Shown here piece after piece: positions 1 to 8,787 of a stretch of 64,000 bases of DNA (position 1 is its first letter; each line of letters begins with the position of its first letter). Made by a program: the position numbers and the translations under genes. The stretch is from JANQRZ01 sp965215165 (GTDB lineage: Bacteria > Bacteroidota > Rhodothermia > Rhodothermales > JANQRZ01). Location of the stretch: contig CBDCCX010000006.1 of NCBI GenBank assembly GCA_965215165.1, positions 1,364,001-1,428,000 on the forward strand. Direction: 5' to 3'. The notes under the pieces are model-generated. The model was not told the origin of the DNA. It saw only the letters and a program-made list of their open reading frames with translations, and made no database searches.

Positions 1-875
1 CTCTTGGGCACGGCGAGGCCCTGCGCGATGGCTACGACGAGCGCCTCGCCGTAGCTGCGGCTCGCGTTATCGCTCAGGCCACGGACGCTGCGGAGCGCAC
101 CCGAGTTGTCGGGCTTGCGCTGCGCGAGTGTGACCAGCACCTCGTCCGGGACCACGTGCCGGCGCGGCTTGTCGGCCTGCCGCGCCTCGGCCTCGCGCCA
201 GGCGGTGACCTCGCGCAGCACGGCGTAGTCGCGCGACGAAAACCCTCGCTTGCCGCGCGCCTTGATCCGGTGATACTGCTCGCGCGGGTCGGCCTCGGCG
301 TAGAGCGCCGCGTCGTCGTAGCGCCCCATCTCCTCGGCCACCCACGCCTCGCGGCCCCGCTCCCCGATGCGCGCGCGCAGCACGTCGAACGCCTCGGGAA
401 GGTACCGCACGTCGTCGCGGGCGTACTCGAGCTGAGCGTCGCTGAGCGGCCGCCGCAGCCAGTCCGAGCGCGACTCCCCCTTGGGCAAGTGCACCCCGAC
501 GGTCTCCTCGATCAGCGCCTGGAGCGACAGGGTCGCGCCCAGACCGACGAAGCCCGCCGCCAAGCGGGAGTCGAAGGTGTTGCGCGGCGCAGTCTCGGGC
601 GATGCTCCGACAGCCCGGTGGAGGATCGTCAAGTCCTGCTGCGCGTCGTGGAGGATTTTGACGACGCCGGGGTCAGCCAAGAGGTCGCCGAGCGGCCGGA
701 GGTCGAGCGCCGTGGCGTCGATCAGGAACGTCTCGTCGCGGTCCAGGCCGAGTTGGACGAGCCCGAGGCGCGGGTAGTAGGTCCGCTCCCAGACGAACTC
801 GGTGTCGAGCGCGACGCGGGCGGCGCGGCGGGCGCGGGCGATGAGGTCGTCGAGGGCGGTAGCAGTATCGATCAT
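1..875 (-). CDS. rnd: Ribonuclease D, C-terminus cut by window edge
   Basis: A 3'-5' exoribonuclease of the DEDDy family, which matures tRNA and other small RNA 3' ends in the cytoplasm. 291 residues are visible from an ATG at 875 and the frame is still open at position 1. ExoI has the Asp-Thr-Glu motif (D24, E26) followed by the typical ERTYYPRL stretch. ExoII has HDAQQD (D81). ExoIII has YARDD (Y151, D155). Residues from about 205 onward, rich in Arg and Lys, match the start of an HRDC domain. Family members are about 370-390 residues, so roughly 80-100 residues lie outside the window. A terminal-inverted-repeat element lies just upstream. Confidence 0.87.
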   Translation of the reverse strand, partial: MIDTATALDDLIARARRAARVALDTEFVWERTYYPRLGLVQLGLDRDETFLIDATALDLRPLGDLLADPGVVKILHDAQQDLTILHRAVGASPETAPRNTFDSRLAAGFVGLGATLSLQALIEETVGVHLPKGESRSDWLRRPLSDAQLEYARDDVRYLPEAFDVLRARIGERGREAWVAEEMGRYDDAALYAEADPREQYHRIKARGKRGFSSRDYAVLREVTAWREAEARQADKPRRHVVPDEVLVTLAQRKPDNSGALRSVRGLSDNASRSYGEALVVAIAQGLAVPK

Positions 876-959
876 GTGTGTCAGGCTGAGTTAAACGGAA
901 AGAGGCGGACGCAGCGCCCGCCCCCCTCGTCGTCCGGCATCCGTCCCTCGTCCCTCTTA

Positions 960-1123
960 CGGTCGTGTGGACAATTGCGAGGTCAGGCTCGCGCACGGTC
1001 ACGATTTCATCCTCGCAAGGAGCACGAGAAGCCAGATGCCGTAGCATCGGGCGACGAGTGCAACACGGCGAGGGCGGAATCTGGCCCGTGAGAGCCGATC
1101 TGGGTGAATGTCCACACGGCCTA
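960..1123. mobile_element. MITE-like element, copy A
   Basis: About 164 bp bounded by 13-bp inverted repeats, GGTCGTGTGGACA at 961-973 and its near-complement TGTCCACACGGCC at 1109-1121 (12 of 13 match). The interior resembles the element at 53516-53695, with shared blocks such as AGCCAGATGCCGTAGCATC and GCGACGAGTGCAAC. No transposase is encoded. The right end runs into the stop codon of the sugar transferase at 1121-1123. It is probably a non-autonomous element mobilised in trans. This copy has less perfect ends than the other and may be older. Confidence 0.6.
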
Positions 1124-2644
1124 ATGGCCTTGCTGAGTCAAGGTGGTGCGGACGGTTTGGAGCAGGATCTGGAAGTCCATCCGCAGGCTCATGTTCTCGA
1201 TGTAGAACAGGTCGTACTTGAGCTTCTGGCGGACGTCGTCGATGTCCTGGTCGTAGCGCCACTTGACCTGAGCGAGGCCGGTGATGCCCGGTTGGACGCG
1301 GTGGCGGCGGCTGTAGAGCGGGATTTCGCGGGCGAGGGTCTCGATGAAGTAGGGCCGCTCCGGGCGCGGGCCGACCAGGCTCATCTCGCCCTTGAGCACG
1401 TTCCACATCTGCGGGATCTCGTCGAGCCGGAGCGCGCGCAGCACCTGCCCGATCGAGGTGTAGCGCGGGTCGCCCTTCTGCGCCCAGACGGGGCCGGTAT
1501 GGCGCTCGGCGTCGTCCTGCATCGTGCGAAATTTGTACATCGTGAAGCGCCGGCCGTGCTGCCCAGTCCGCGTCTGCCGGTAGATCGCCGGTCCCGGCGA
1601 GGTCGCCTTGACGAGCGCGCCGACGGCCAGCCACAGCGGCAGCCCCGCCACCAGGACCGCCGCGCTCACGACGATGTCGAGCAGCCGCTTGGTGCTCTTC
1701 TCCCACGCCGGGATCGGCTCGGGGAGGACTTCGATCAGCGGGAGGCCATACATGTGCTCGGTGCGCGCCATGCCGCCGATGACGGTGTAGAAGTCCGGCA
1801 CCAGCTTGAGCGCGACGGACCGGCCGTCGCAGACGCGGAGCACCTCGTCGAGGTAGGCGTGGTCATCCGGACCGAGGGCGATCAGCACGTCCTGCACCCC
1901 GAGGCGGTCGATGAGGTCGGGCAGCGCGGCGATCGAGTGGACGGCCGTCGAGAGGCCGTCGCTGTCGAACGACGGGACGGTGTCGCCGTGCGCGGTGGCC
2001 TCGGCCGCCACTGGGGCTCCGTCGCCGGAGGCGGGGTTCGCCACCGGGCCGTCGCCGCCCCAGAGGTAGGCGTCGGCCGCGCCGGCGAGCGCCAGCTCCG
2101 CTGCCGGCTCTGCCTGCAGGCGCACCGCGCCGACGATCTGGAGCCCGGCCGCCGGGTAGCGCGCGATCTCGCCGTAGAGCTGCTCCACCTGCCGGCTCCA
2201 GCCGACGATGACCGCCTTGTGGAGACCGTGGCCGCGGAGGATGCGCGCCTTCTGGACGCTCCGCACCGCAAACCGCCCCAGCTCGCTGAAGCCCAGCACG
2301 CACACCCAGTACACCGCCACCGAGGTCCGCGCCGCGAGCGGGTCCAGCCGCTCGATGAACAGCAGGAAGAACAGCAGCAGCGTCCCGACGGTGACGACCT
2401 TGAGCAGGGTCACGAACTCGTCGAACCGGCTGGCGGCGCGGCGCTCGCGGTACAGCCCCGCGAAGAGAAACAGAACGAGCCAGAACGCACACAGCACCCA
2501 GGCCGAGGGGAGCGCGAAGACAGACGGGTCGGCCGAGGCCCCGAGCCCGCCCGAGGCGCGGACCGCCTGGAAGACGAAGTAGGCGAGGAAGAGCGTGACG
2601 GCGTCGCTGAGGAGCAACGCGGCCAGTTCGGCTTTGCGAACCAC
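1121..2644 (-). CDS. Polyprenyl-phosphate sugar-1-phosphate transferase (exopolysaccharide initiation)
   Basis: Membrane enzyme that transfers a sugar-1-phosphate from a nucleotide sugar to undecaprenyl phosphate, the first step in exopolysaccharide or capsule assembly. It has 507 residues. The N-terminal third carries four or five hydrophobic helices. A middle soluble region of about 250 residues follows. The C-terminal bacterial sugar-transferase domain starts near KSTKRLLDIV with a further helix and carries KFRTM, LRLDEIPQMWNVL and GEMSLVGPRPERP, the catalytic signatures of the WcaJ/WbaP family. The middle region contains an Ala/Gly-rich insertion (about nt 1990-2110). A Wzi-like outer-membrane protein is encoded divergently across a 245-bp gap, consistent with a polysaccharide role. 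The sugar substrate cannot be told from sequence. Confidence 0.9.
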   Translation of the reverse strand: MVRKAELAALLLSDAVTLFLAYFVFQAVRASGGLGASADPSVFALPSAWVLCAFWLVLFLFAGLYRERRAASRFDEFVTLLKVVTVGTLLLFFLLFIERLDPLAARTSVAVYWVCVLGFSELGRFAVRSVQKARILRGHGLHKAVIVGWSRQVEQLYGEIARYPAAGLQIVGAVRLQAEPAAELALAGAADAYLWGGDGPVANPASGDGAPVAAEATAHGDTVPSFDSDGLSTAVHSIAALPDLIDRLGVQDVLIALGPDDHAYLDEVLRVCDGRSVALKLVPDFYTVIGGMARTEHMYGLPLIEVLPEPIPAWEKSTKRLLDIVVSAAVLVAGLPLWLAVGALVKATSPGPAIYRQTRTGQHGRRFTMYKFRTMQDDAERHTGPVWAQKGDPRYTSIGQVLRALRLDEIPQMWNVLKGEMSLVGPRPERPYFIETLAREIPLYSRRHRVQPGITGLAQVKWRYDQDIDDVRQKLKYDLFYIENMSLRMDFQILLQTVRTTLTQQGH

Positions 2645-2889
2645 GGGCGTGGGGAGGTCTGTTACGCGCGTAGCAAGCTAGCGATAGGGCCTACCGGGTC
2701 TGGTGAAATATCACACTGTACTAACGCGAAGGTAACCGACGGGGGCCGGACCGCGCAAGGGGGGCACCAAACGATGCCCTCTGCTGGGAACTGGGCGCAC
2801 CCTCGCGCCGAGCCTAAACGCGGGGCAAACCGTATGCCGTTGCACACGCGCCGGGCTGGGCCTAGCTTTGGCTACCCTCTCCCGCCCTC

Positions 2890-4569
2890 GTGCCTGTGCC
2901 CGTGCGCTTCCTCTCCCGATCGCTCGCCCTACTCGCCAGCCTGACGTTCCTCTCGCCGGCGGCAGCGCAGCCCGAAATCCTCCCAGCCGAGCACGCGCTC
3001 TACGACTTCCTGCATCAGCAGCGCGTGCGCGGCGCGCTCCCCGAGTACCGCCACGAGGCCCGGCCTCTCGGCCGCGCTCGCCTCGGCCGCCTGCTCGACA
3101 GCCTGAGCGCCCGCACCGACGGAGGGGCCCGGCTCGACGCGGTCTCGGCGGACTGGCTCGCTCGCTACCGCAGAGAGATCTTCGAGCCGGCGGAGGCCGT
3201 CGCAGCCGTGATTGGCGACGGCGGGCGCGTCCGCCTCCCGCTCGGGGCGGAGACTGAGAAGTTTCTATACTACCGCCGCGACGCCGACTGGCGGCTGGCG
3301 CTCAGCGCCATCGGCCGCGTCCAGGGCCGCGCCTCCGACGGCGAGGCGGCCTACGGCGGCATCTCGCTCGTGCCCGAGGGCGTCTTCCAGGGCACCTACC
3401 GCGGCCTCGTCGGCTTTTACGTCGGGACCTTCAACGGCGCGCAGCTCAGCGGCGACACGCGCGTGCTCCAGGCCGACCCCGTGCTGGCCCCACTCTACTA
3501 CATCGGCCGCGCCGACGTCCCGCCGGGCAACTTCGACCGGGCCACGGCCTCGCTCCGCGCCGCCGGCCGCACCTTCTCGGCCGAGATCGCCCACGAGCGC
3601 CTCCTCCTCGGTGCCTCGTTCGGCGACCCGCTCATCCTGGGCCCGAACGCCGACTACTTCTCGTTCGTCCGCCTCGGCCTCGACGCGCGCGTGGTGCAGT
3701 ACCAGTTCGTGCACGGCGCGCTCGGCGACCGCTCGTTCTTCGTGGAGGGCGACGAGGGTAGCGGCGTGCTCCTCGGGCCGGAGCGCTACCTCGCGCTTCA
3801 CCGGATCGTGCTCAACCCCTGGCACCGGCTCCAGCTCGCCTTCACCGAGACCGTGGTCTACGGGCAGCGCGGGCCGGAGCTGGCCTACCTCAACCCGGTC
3901 AACCCGATCAAGCCCGCCGAGCACGCGCTCTGGGACCGCGACAACTCGCTCTTCACCCTCGAGGCCGTTTTCCGGCCCACCGATGGCCTGGAGGCCTACG
4001 GCACGTTCCTCGCCGACGACCTCGACGTGGGGCTGCTCGGGAAGAACTCGTTCAACAACAAGTGGGCGGTGCAGGCCGGCCTCGGCGCGGCGCTCGGGCC
4101 AGCCACCGCCTGGGCCGAGTACACCCGGATCGAGCCGTTCGTCTACACCCACCGCTTTCTGCTCGACGGCTCGTTCTACAACGCGTACCAGCACAACGGC
4201 TTCGGCCTCGGCCACCCGCTCGGACCGAACGCCGATCAGGTCGAGGTCGGCCTCCGGGCGTGGGGGCCGCTTCGGACACGCGGCGAGGTGCGAGCGCGCT
4301 ACGCCCGGCGCGGCGAGAACATCGTGGACGAGAACGGCGAGGTCGTCCGCAACGTCGGCGGTGACATCACCGACGGGCGGCAGCCGCCGTTCAGCGACTT
4401 CTCGAAGGAGTTCCTGGCCGGCGAGCGCATCGAAGGGCCAGGCCTGAGCGTGCGCCTGACGTGGGAGCCGGTGCGCGACATCGCCCTGAACCTGTTCGCG
4501 GATTATCAGCGCTGGGACCGTGACGCCGACCGGCTCTTCGTCCGCACCGAGCTGGTGGTAGACCTCTAG
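2890..4569 (+). CDS. Outer-membrane beta-barrel, capsule assembly Wzi-family-like
   Basis: Predicted outer-membrane protein of 559 residues that may help anchor or assemble surface polysaccharide, as Wzi does in enteric bacteria. A GTG start at 2890 gives a classic signal peptide with a hydrophobic core and cleavage near SPAAAQ. The rest alternates short hydrophobic and polar strands with many aromatic residues. The conserved-looking centre (LALHRIVLNPW, then AYLNPVNPI) resembles the Wzi family of Bacteroidota. The C-terminus ends in a strand-like ELVVDL. It is divergent from the sugar transferase, which supports an envelope-polysaccharide role. The family call comes from recall of motif layout, not from alignment. 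Confidence 0.68.
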   Translation: MPVPVRFLSRSLALLASLTFLSPAAAQPEILPAEHALYDFLHQQRVRGALPEYRHEARPLGRARLGRLLDSLSARTDGGARLDAVSADWLARYRREIFEPAEAVAAVIGDGGRVRLPLGAETEKFLYYRRDADWRLALSAIGRVQGRASDGEAAYGGISLVPEGVFQGTYRGLVGFYVGTFNGAQLSGDTRVLQADPVLAPLYYIGRADVPPGNFDRATASLRAAGRTFSAEIAHERLLLGASFGDPLILGPNADYFSFVRLGLDARVVQYQFVHGALGDRSFFVEGDEGSGVLLGPERYLALHRIVLNPWHRLQLAFTETVVYGQRGPELAYLNPVNPIKPAEHALWDRDNSLFTLEAVFRPTDGLEAYGTFLADDLDVGLLGKNSFNNKWAVQAGLGAALGPATAWAEYTRIEPFVYTHRFLLDGSFYNAYQHNGFGLGHPLGPNADQVEVGLRAWGPLRTRGEVRARYARRGENIVDENGEVVRNVGGDITDGRQPPFSDFSKEFLAGERIEGPGLSVRLTWEPVRDIALNLFADYQRWDRDADRLFVRTELVVDL

Positions 4570-4572
4570 CGT

Positions 4573-4811
4573 CGAACGGAGGCGGGCGGCGCGGGTACAG
4601 ACGCTGTGCCTGACGATCTCGCGCGTGCCCGCGCCCTCGCGCTCCGCTCCGGCGATCTCGCCGCCGCGTCGGCCGCCCCCGAGCCCGGTCACGCTCCACG
4701 CCATCGCCGACGCCTTCAGCGGGGACGCGGTGTCGCCGGTCGTCTTCCTCGGCCGCGCCCTCGTCGGGGCGCTCGCCGAGGAGGTCCGCACCCTCGGCGG
4801 CCTGCGCGAGG
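4573..4811. other. Gap with a possible decayed plus-strand ORF
   Basis: No intact gene. On the plus strand a GTG-started frame at 4606 has strong codon bias for about 28 residues. The bias then moves to another frame, which runs to a stop at 4823-4825 and reads HAIADAFSGDAVSPVVFLGR before its last 22 residues. This would fit a small gene broken by one frameshift, but GC-rich DNA can imitate coding bias. The second part overlaps the 3' end of the tonB gene in antisense. Confidence 0.28.
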
Positions 4812-5540
4812 TCAGTTCAGGCTGAACTCGAACGTGATGGTCCCCTGCTGATTCTCCTGCGGCGCGGCCGGCGGCAGCGGGTTGAAGCGCCAGGCGCGGA
4901 CGGCCTCCTGCACCGCGCGGTCGAGGCGCGGATCGGCCCGACGCAGGATGAGTACCTGGGCGACGCCTCCATCCGGCGCGACCGTCACCCGGACGGTCAC
5001 CGTCCCGACACCACCAGGGTTTTGGGGCAGCGGTGCCCGGCGCGGCGTCCGGTTCAGCCCGTCGATGGAGTACGGCGCGCGGCGCGTCGTGCTCGTGCCC
5101 TCGTCCCCGGCCTCGGACGTGGAGCCGACCGTGCCCTGCGGGTTGCCGCCGGTCTGCGTCTGCGGCGCGGGGTCGGCGACGGGGCGCGGGGGCAGCGTCT
5201 CGCGCTCGGGCTGAGGGACCGTCTCCTCCGGCGTAGGCGGCGGGACTCTTCCGGGGTCGGGCGCAGGCGGCGGGTCGGGGAGCGCGACGGGCCGGGCGGG
5301 CTGCGGGGCCGGATCGGCGCGCGGCGGGGTCGGCTGCGGGTCGGGCCGTGGAGCCGTTGGCGACGGGCGCTGTACGTCGGCGCGCGTGGCGGGCTGCGCC
5401 ATCTCGAACGGGCCGAACTCGACCTCGATCAGGCCGAGCGGCTCGGGCGGCTTCGCCCCGGAGACCACGGCGAAGCCGAGCAGCAGGAGCGCGTGCAGGG
5501 CGAGGCTGACGCCGAGGCCGGTCCAGTCTTCTCGGTTCAT
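4812..5540 (-). CDS. Energy transducer TonB-family protein
   Basis: Couples the inner-membrane proton gradient to TonB-dependent outer-membrane transport. It has 242 residues. One N-terminal transmembrane helix (about residues 10-28, LGVSLALHALLLLGFAVV) includes a His in the position typical of TonB. A Pro-rich periplasmic spacer (about 45-150) follows. The C-terminal TonB domain (about 165-242) has GTVTVRVTVAPDGGV, the AVQEAVRAWRFNP motif and a final beta-strand TFEFSLN. No ExbB or ExbD gene is next to it, so partners must be encoded elsewhere. Its 3' end faces the Wzi-like gene. Confidence 0.87.
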   Translation of the reverse strand: MNREDWTGLGVSLALHALLLLGFAVVSGAKPPEPLGLIEVEFGPFEMAQPATRADVQRPSPTAPRPDPQPTPPRADPAPQPARPVALPDPPPAPDPGRVPPPTPEETVPQPERETLPPRPVADPAPQTQTGGNPQGTVGSTSEAGDEGTSTTRRAPYSIDGLNRTPRRAPLPQNPGGVGTVTVRVTVAPDGGVAQVLILRRADPRLDRAVQEAVRAWRFNPLPPAAPQENQQGTITFEFSLN

Positions 5541-5688
5541 AGCGGCAGGCGGAGAGCAGTAGGCGGAGGCGCGGGGTGAAAGCTACCACTCAGCCGACGG
5601 CGCGGAGCCGGGGCGACCTGATTCAGCCTAGGACAGCGGAAGCCACGGAGCATCGCGCGACGGTCTCATTATCTCTCCCTCCCTTCCC

Positions 5689-8307
5689 TCACCCTCCGCC
5701 GACCTGCGTCGAGCCTTTCCCCAACTGCTCCACGGCCCCACGCAGTGCCGCCTCGACGACCGGGTCGCGCTCGGCTTCGACCTGTGCCCGCAGCGCCGCG
5801 AGCGAGGCGTCGTCACCGATCTCGCCGAGCGCTTCGGCGGCGGCGCGGCGTAGCTCCGGCCGGAGATCACCGAGGAGCGGGGCGAGGGCCTGAGTAGCGA
5901 AACCCCGAACCTCGTCGTCCTGGCGGGCGAGCACGAGCAGGCCCTCGACGGCCGCGAGGCGGAGCGCGTCGGGTCGGCGAATGTCGGTCTGCGCGGCGAG
6001 ATACTGCGCTCCCTCGATCCCTCCGAGCCGGTGGTCGGCGATGGCAGCGACGAGAGCCTGCTCGACCGAACCGCGCCACGACGGCAGCGCGCCGAGCAGC
6101 GGTCGGAACGCGGCGAAGGCCTCGTCGGGGAACCGCTCGGCGTAGAGGCGGACGGCCTCGGCCTGGGTGAGATATGACGAGTCGGCGAGCGCGTCGCGGA
6201 GGACGGGCTGGACCTGAGCCGTGGCGTCGGATTCGGCGAGGCTGCGGAGCGCGGCGCGGCGGACGGCCGGGGCCTCATCGCGCTGGGCGAGCGCGGCGAG
6301 GGTTTCGGCGACGACCGGGATACTCGCGTACGCGCCGAGCGCGTCGGCGGCCCGCTCGCGCACGAGCGCGTGGGCATCCTCCGTCGCGGCCCGGACGAGC
6401 GCGGCGCGCACCTGCGGGTTGAGGCCCTGCCGGGCGAGCATCCCAACGGCGTCGTAGCGCCCCGCCATCTCGTCGTCCTCGACGGCCTGAACCAGGGTCT
6501 CCGGGAGCGGCTGCCGGAGGCGCGTCTCGGCAAACGTCCAGTTGCCCTCGTTGAAGCGGACAAAGCTCGGGGCCTCGGGAACGGAGAACCGCAGCGTCGT
6601 GTCGGCGCTCGCGACGCGCACGCGGCGCACCTCGGTCGGCGCGTTCGGGAAGTTGAGCTCGACGCGCGTGTCGAAGGCGAACGTCGGGGCCTTGGTCAGG
6701 TCCTGGCGCTGGACGATCTGGACGGTGTAGAGCTGGCTTCCGGCGAAATACGCCTGCTCGACCTCCAAGACCGGGTGGCCGGGCTGGTGCCACCACTGGT
6801 CGAAAAAGGTGCGGAGGCTCCGTCCCGAGGCGGCCTCCATCGCCCGCCGGAAGTCCGCCATCTCGACCGTCCGGTAGCGGTTCTCTTCCAGGTACCGCCG
6901 CATCCCGCGCCAAAAGGTCTCGTCGCCGAGCTCGAACCGGAGCTGGTTCAGGACCTGCGCGCCCTTCTGGTAGGTGTGCCGGTCGAACATGCCGTCGGGC
7001 GACTCGTAGCCGTACCACACGATGGGGCGGCGGAGCGTGCTGGCCTGCTCGAAGTAGGCGTCGCGGTCGGCGATGCCGTGGGCCTGCGCCTCGTCGCGGC
7101 CGTAGACCTCCTCCAGGTAGATTTCCTCGAGGTACGAGGCGAAGCTCTCGTTGAGCGCGAGGTTGGCCCAGTCCTCGGTCGTCACCAGGTCGCCGAACCA
7201 CTGGTGGGCCAGCTCGTGGGCGATCAGGTCGCGGCCGGTGTAGTCGAGGTAGCCGCGCTCGTCGGTCTGCACGTCCTCGAAGAGGAGCGTGATGGTCGTG
7301 TTCTCCATCCCGCCGGCGGTGAAGTCGCGCACCGGCATCTGCTTGTAGTCGTCCCACGGATACGGCACGCCGAACTTCCGCTCGAAGACCTCGATCATGC
7401 GCGGCGTCTCGCCGAAGATGCGGCGCGCGTCGTCGGCGAAGGCCGGCTCGACGTAGTACGCCAGCGGCAGCGTCTCGCCGTCGGTGCTCTGGACCGAATC
7501 GCGGACGACGGCGAACGGCCCGGCGGCGACGGCGGCGAGGTACGCCGCCTGGTCGCCCGTCATCACCCACCGGTCGCGCCGCGTGCCATCGCCGAGGTCG
7601 GTCTGCTCGACGAGCGCGCCGTTCGAGGCGGTCACGAGCGAGTCGGGAACGGTGAGCGTGATGTCGAACGCCATCCGGTCGTTGGGGTAGTCCCAGGTCG
7701 GGAACCAGCGGCGGTTGCTCTCGGCCTGGCCCTGCGTCCAGAGTTGCGTCGGCCGGCCGGGGTCCGCGCCGGTCGGGTCGATGAAGTAGAGCCCCGAGCC
7801 GCCGTCGCCGAGCGCGCCCTGCCCGGCTCCGCGCGTCGGATGCGCGACGTAGTCGATCTCGAACGTGTAGGCCGAGTCGAGCCGCAGCGGCGCGGCCGGG
7901 GTGATCGTGAGGCGGGTCGAGTCGTAGGCGAACCCGACGCCCCGCGCGCCGGTCTGCCGGACACTCAGGATGTCCATGTCGGCCGCGTGGAGGTAGAACT
8001 CCGTCAGTCCGTCACGGAGCGGCGAGAGTGTGTGCCGCGCTGTGCCGGTCACGGTCTCGTCCTCGAAGCCGAACGACACGTCGAGCGCGGTCGCGGTAAT
8101 GTCCACGCTGCGGTCCGGGGCGCGGTCCGGGGTCACCTTCGCCGGCAGAACGTAGGTCACCCCCGCCGGGTCCTGGACGACGAGCGTGTCGCGCTCGAAC
8201 TCCGCCGGTCGGTCGACCTCGGTGATGTCGTAGACCTGCTGCGTGGACGAGCACGCCGCGAGCGTAAGGAGGGCGACGAGCAATGAGGCAACAAGCGGGA
8301 GGCGCAT
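5689..8307 (-). CDS. M1-family zinc aminopeptidase lipoprotein with C-terminal HEAT-like repeats
   Basis: Gluzincin aminopeptidase that releases N-terminal residues from peptides. The motifs are complete: GGMENTT for substrate N-terminus recognition, and HELAHQWFGD followed 18 residues later by NESF, the third zinc ligand. The start chosen at 8307 gives a lipoprotein signal, with a hydrophobic stretch then LAAC; an ATG nine codons upstream at 8334 is less suitable. From about residue 600 onward the protein is a series of Ala/Leu-rich helical pairs (for example VRERAADALGAYA and LRRAAAEALGEIG) typical of HEAT or PBS-lyase repeats, replacing the usual ERAP-like C-terminus. Predicted to be tethered to the envelope and to feed on peptides. 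872 residues. Confidence 0.9.
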   Translation of the reverse strand: MRLPLVASLLVALLTLAACSSTQQVYDITEVDRPAEFERDTLVVQDPAGVTYVLPAKVTPDRAPDRSVDITATALDVSFGFEDETVTGTARHTLSPLRDGLTEFYLHAADMDILSVRQTGARGVGFAYDSTRLTITPAAPLRLDSAYTFEIDYVAHPTRGAGQGALGDGGSGLYFIDPTGADPGRPTQLWTQGQAESNRRWFPTWDYPNDRMAFDITLTVPDSLVTASNGALVEQTDLGDGTRRDRWVMTGDQAAYLAAVAAGPFAVVRDSVQSTDGETLPLAYYVEPAFADDARRIFGETPRMIEVFERKFGVPYPWDDYKQMPVRDFTAGGMENTTITLLFEDVQTDERGYLDYTGRDLIAHELAHQWFGDLVTTEDWANLALNESFASYLEEIYLEEVYGRDEAQAHGIADRDAYFEQASTLRRPIVWYGYESPDGMFDRHTYQKGAQVLNQLRFELGDETFWRGMRRYLEENRYRTVEMADFRRAMEAASGRSLRTFFDQWWHQPGHPVLEVEQAYFAGSQLYTVQIVQRQDLTKAPTFAFDTRVELNFPNAPTEVRRVRVASADTTLRFSVPEAPSFVRFNEGNWTFAETRLRQPLPETLVQAVEDDEMAGRYDAVGMLARQGLNPQVRAALVRAATEDAHALVRERAADALGAYASIPVVAETLAALAQRDEAPAVRRAALRSLAESDATAQVQPVLRDALADSSYLTQAEAVRLYAERFPDEAFAAFRPLLGALPSWRGSVEQALVAAIADHRLGGIEGAQYLAAQTDIRRPDALRLAAVEGLLVLARQDDEVRGFATQALAPLLGDLRPELRRAAAEALGEIGDDASLAALRAQVEAERDPVVEAALRGAVEQLGKGSTQVGGG

Positions 8308-8334
8308 AAAGCGTGGCGAGTTCGTGGAGGTCAA

Positions 8335-8787
8335 CGTTCAAATGACAGAAGCAAGAGGCTATTGCCCTGGGGCGGCAAGGGACAACGAATGCCCCTGCTT
8401 GCAAAAGCTCAGAAGGAGGCCGCGACGCCAAGCGTACCGGTCAGGAACCTCTGCGTCTTACCCTGAGAAATCGCGACCTGAGGGTGTCCGTGTCTGGGAA
8501 GAACTCGACTTTCGTGGCTTGAAGCTCCGGTCTGGAAACGCGTTGTGGACGGTCCCCCTGTCGAGAATAGGCTTTCCCGAAGAGGGAAGACTCCAAGCTC
8601 CGCACCTCGACACCCGTCATCCCCGCGAACGCGGGGAACCAGAGCGTGAAGCTGGCCGGTGGGTCCCCGCCTGGGCGGGGATGACTCTTTAGAGCGAGCA
8701 CCGGTTGATCACCCGAAAACCTGTCATCTGCTCTATGAACAACCTCACCTCCGTTCTAAACGAGGCGAGGTCTCGACTCGAACCAAA
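8335..8787. other. Gene-free stretch holding a palindromic repeat
   Basis: No convincing gene lies between the two minus-strand genes. The only clear structure is the paired palindrome at 8616-8685. Base composition in the first half is more AT-rich than the coding DNA around it. It may contain the aminopeptidase promoter near 8335-8400, but I could not fix a position. Confidence 0.5.
8616..8685. repeat. Paired-palindrome intergenic repeat (REP/NTS-like)
   Basis: GTCATCCCCGCGAACGCGGGG at one end and CCCCGCCTGGGCGGGGATGAC at the other form two small hairpins that are also complementary to one another across about 70 bp. Unrelated genomes carry intergenic repeats of the same plan (GTCATTCCCGC...GCGGGAATGAC). 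The sequence folds on either strand and could also slow transcription behind the aminotransferase gene. Confidence 0.6.

Noticed and set aside
3265..5589. Very long open frame of 774 codons on the minus strand
   Set aside because: It is antisense to the Wzi-like gene and overlaps tonB. Its Arg/Ala/Pro-rich, motif-free translation is the usual mirror image of GC-rich coding DNA.
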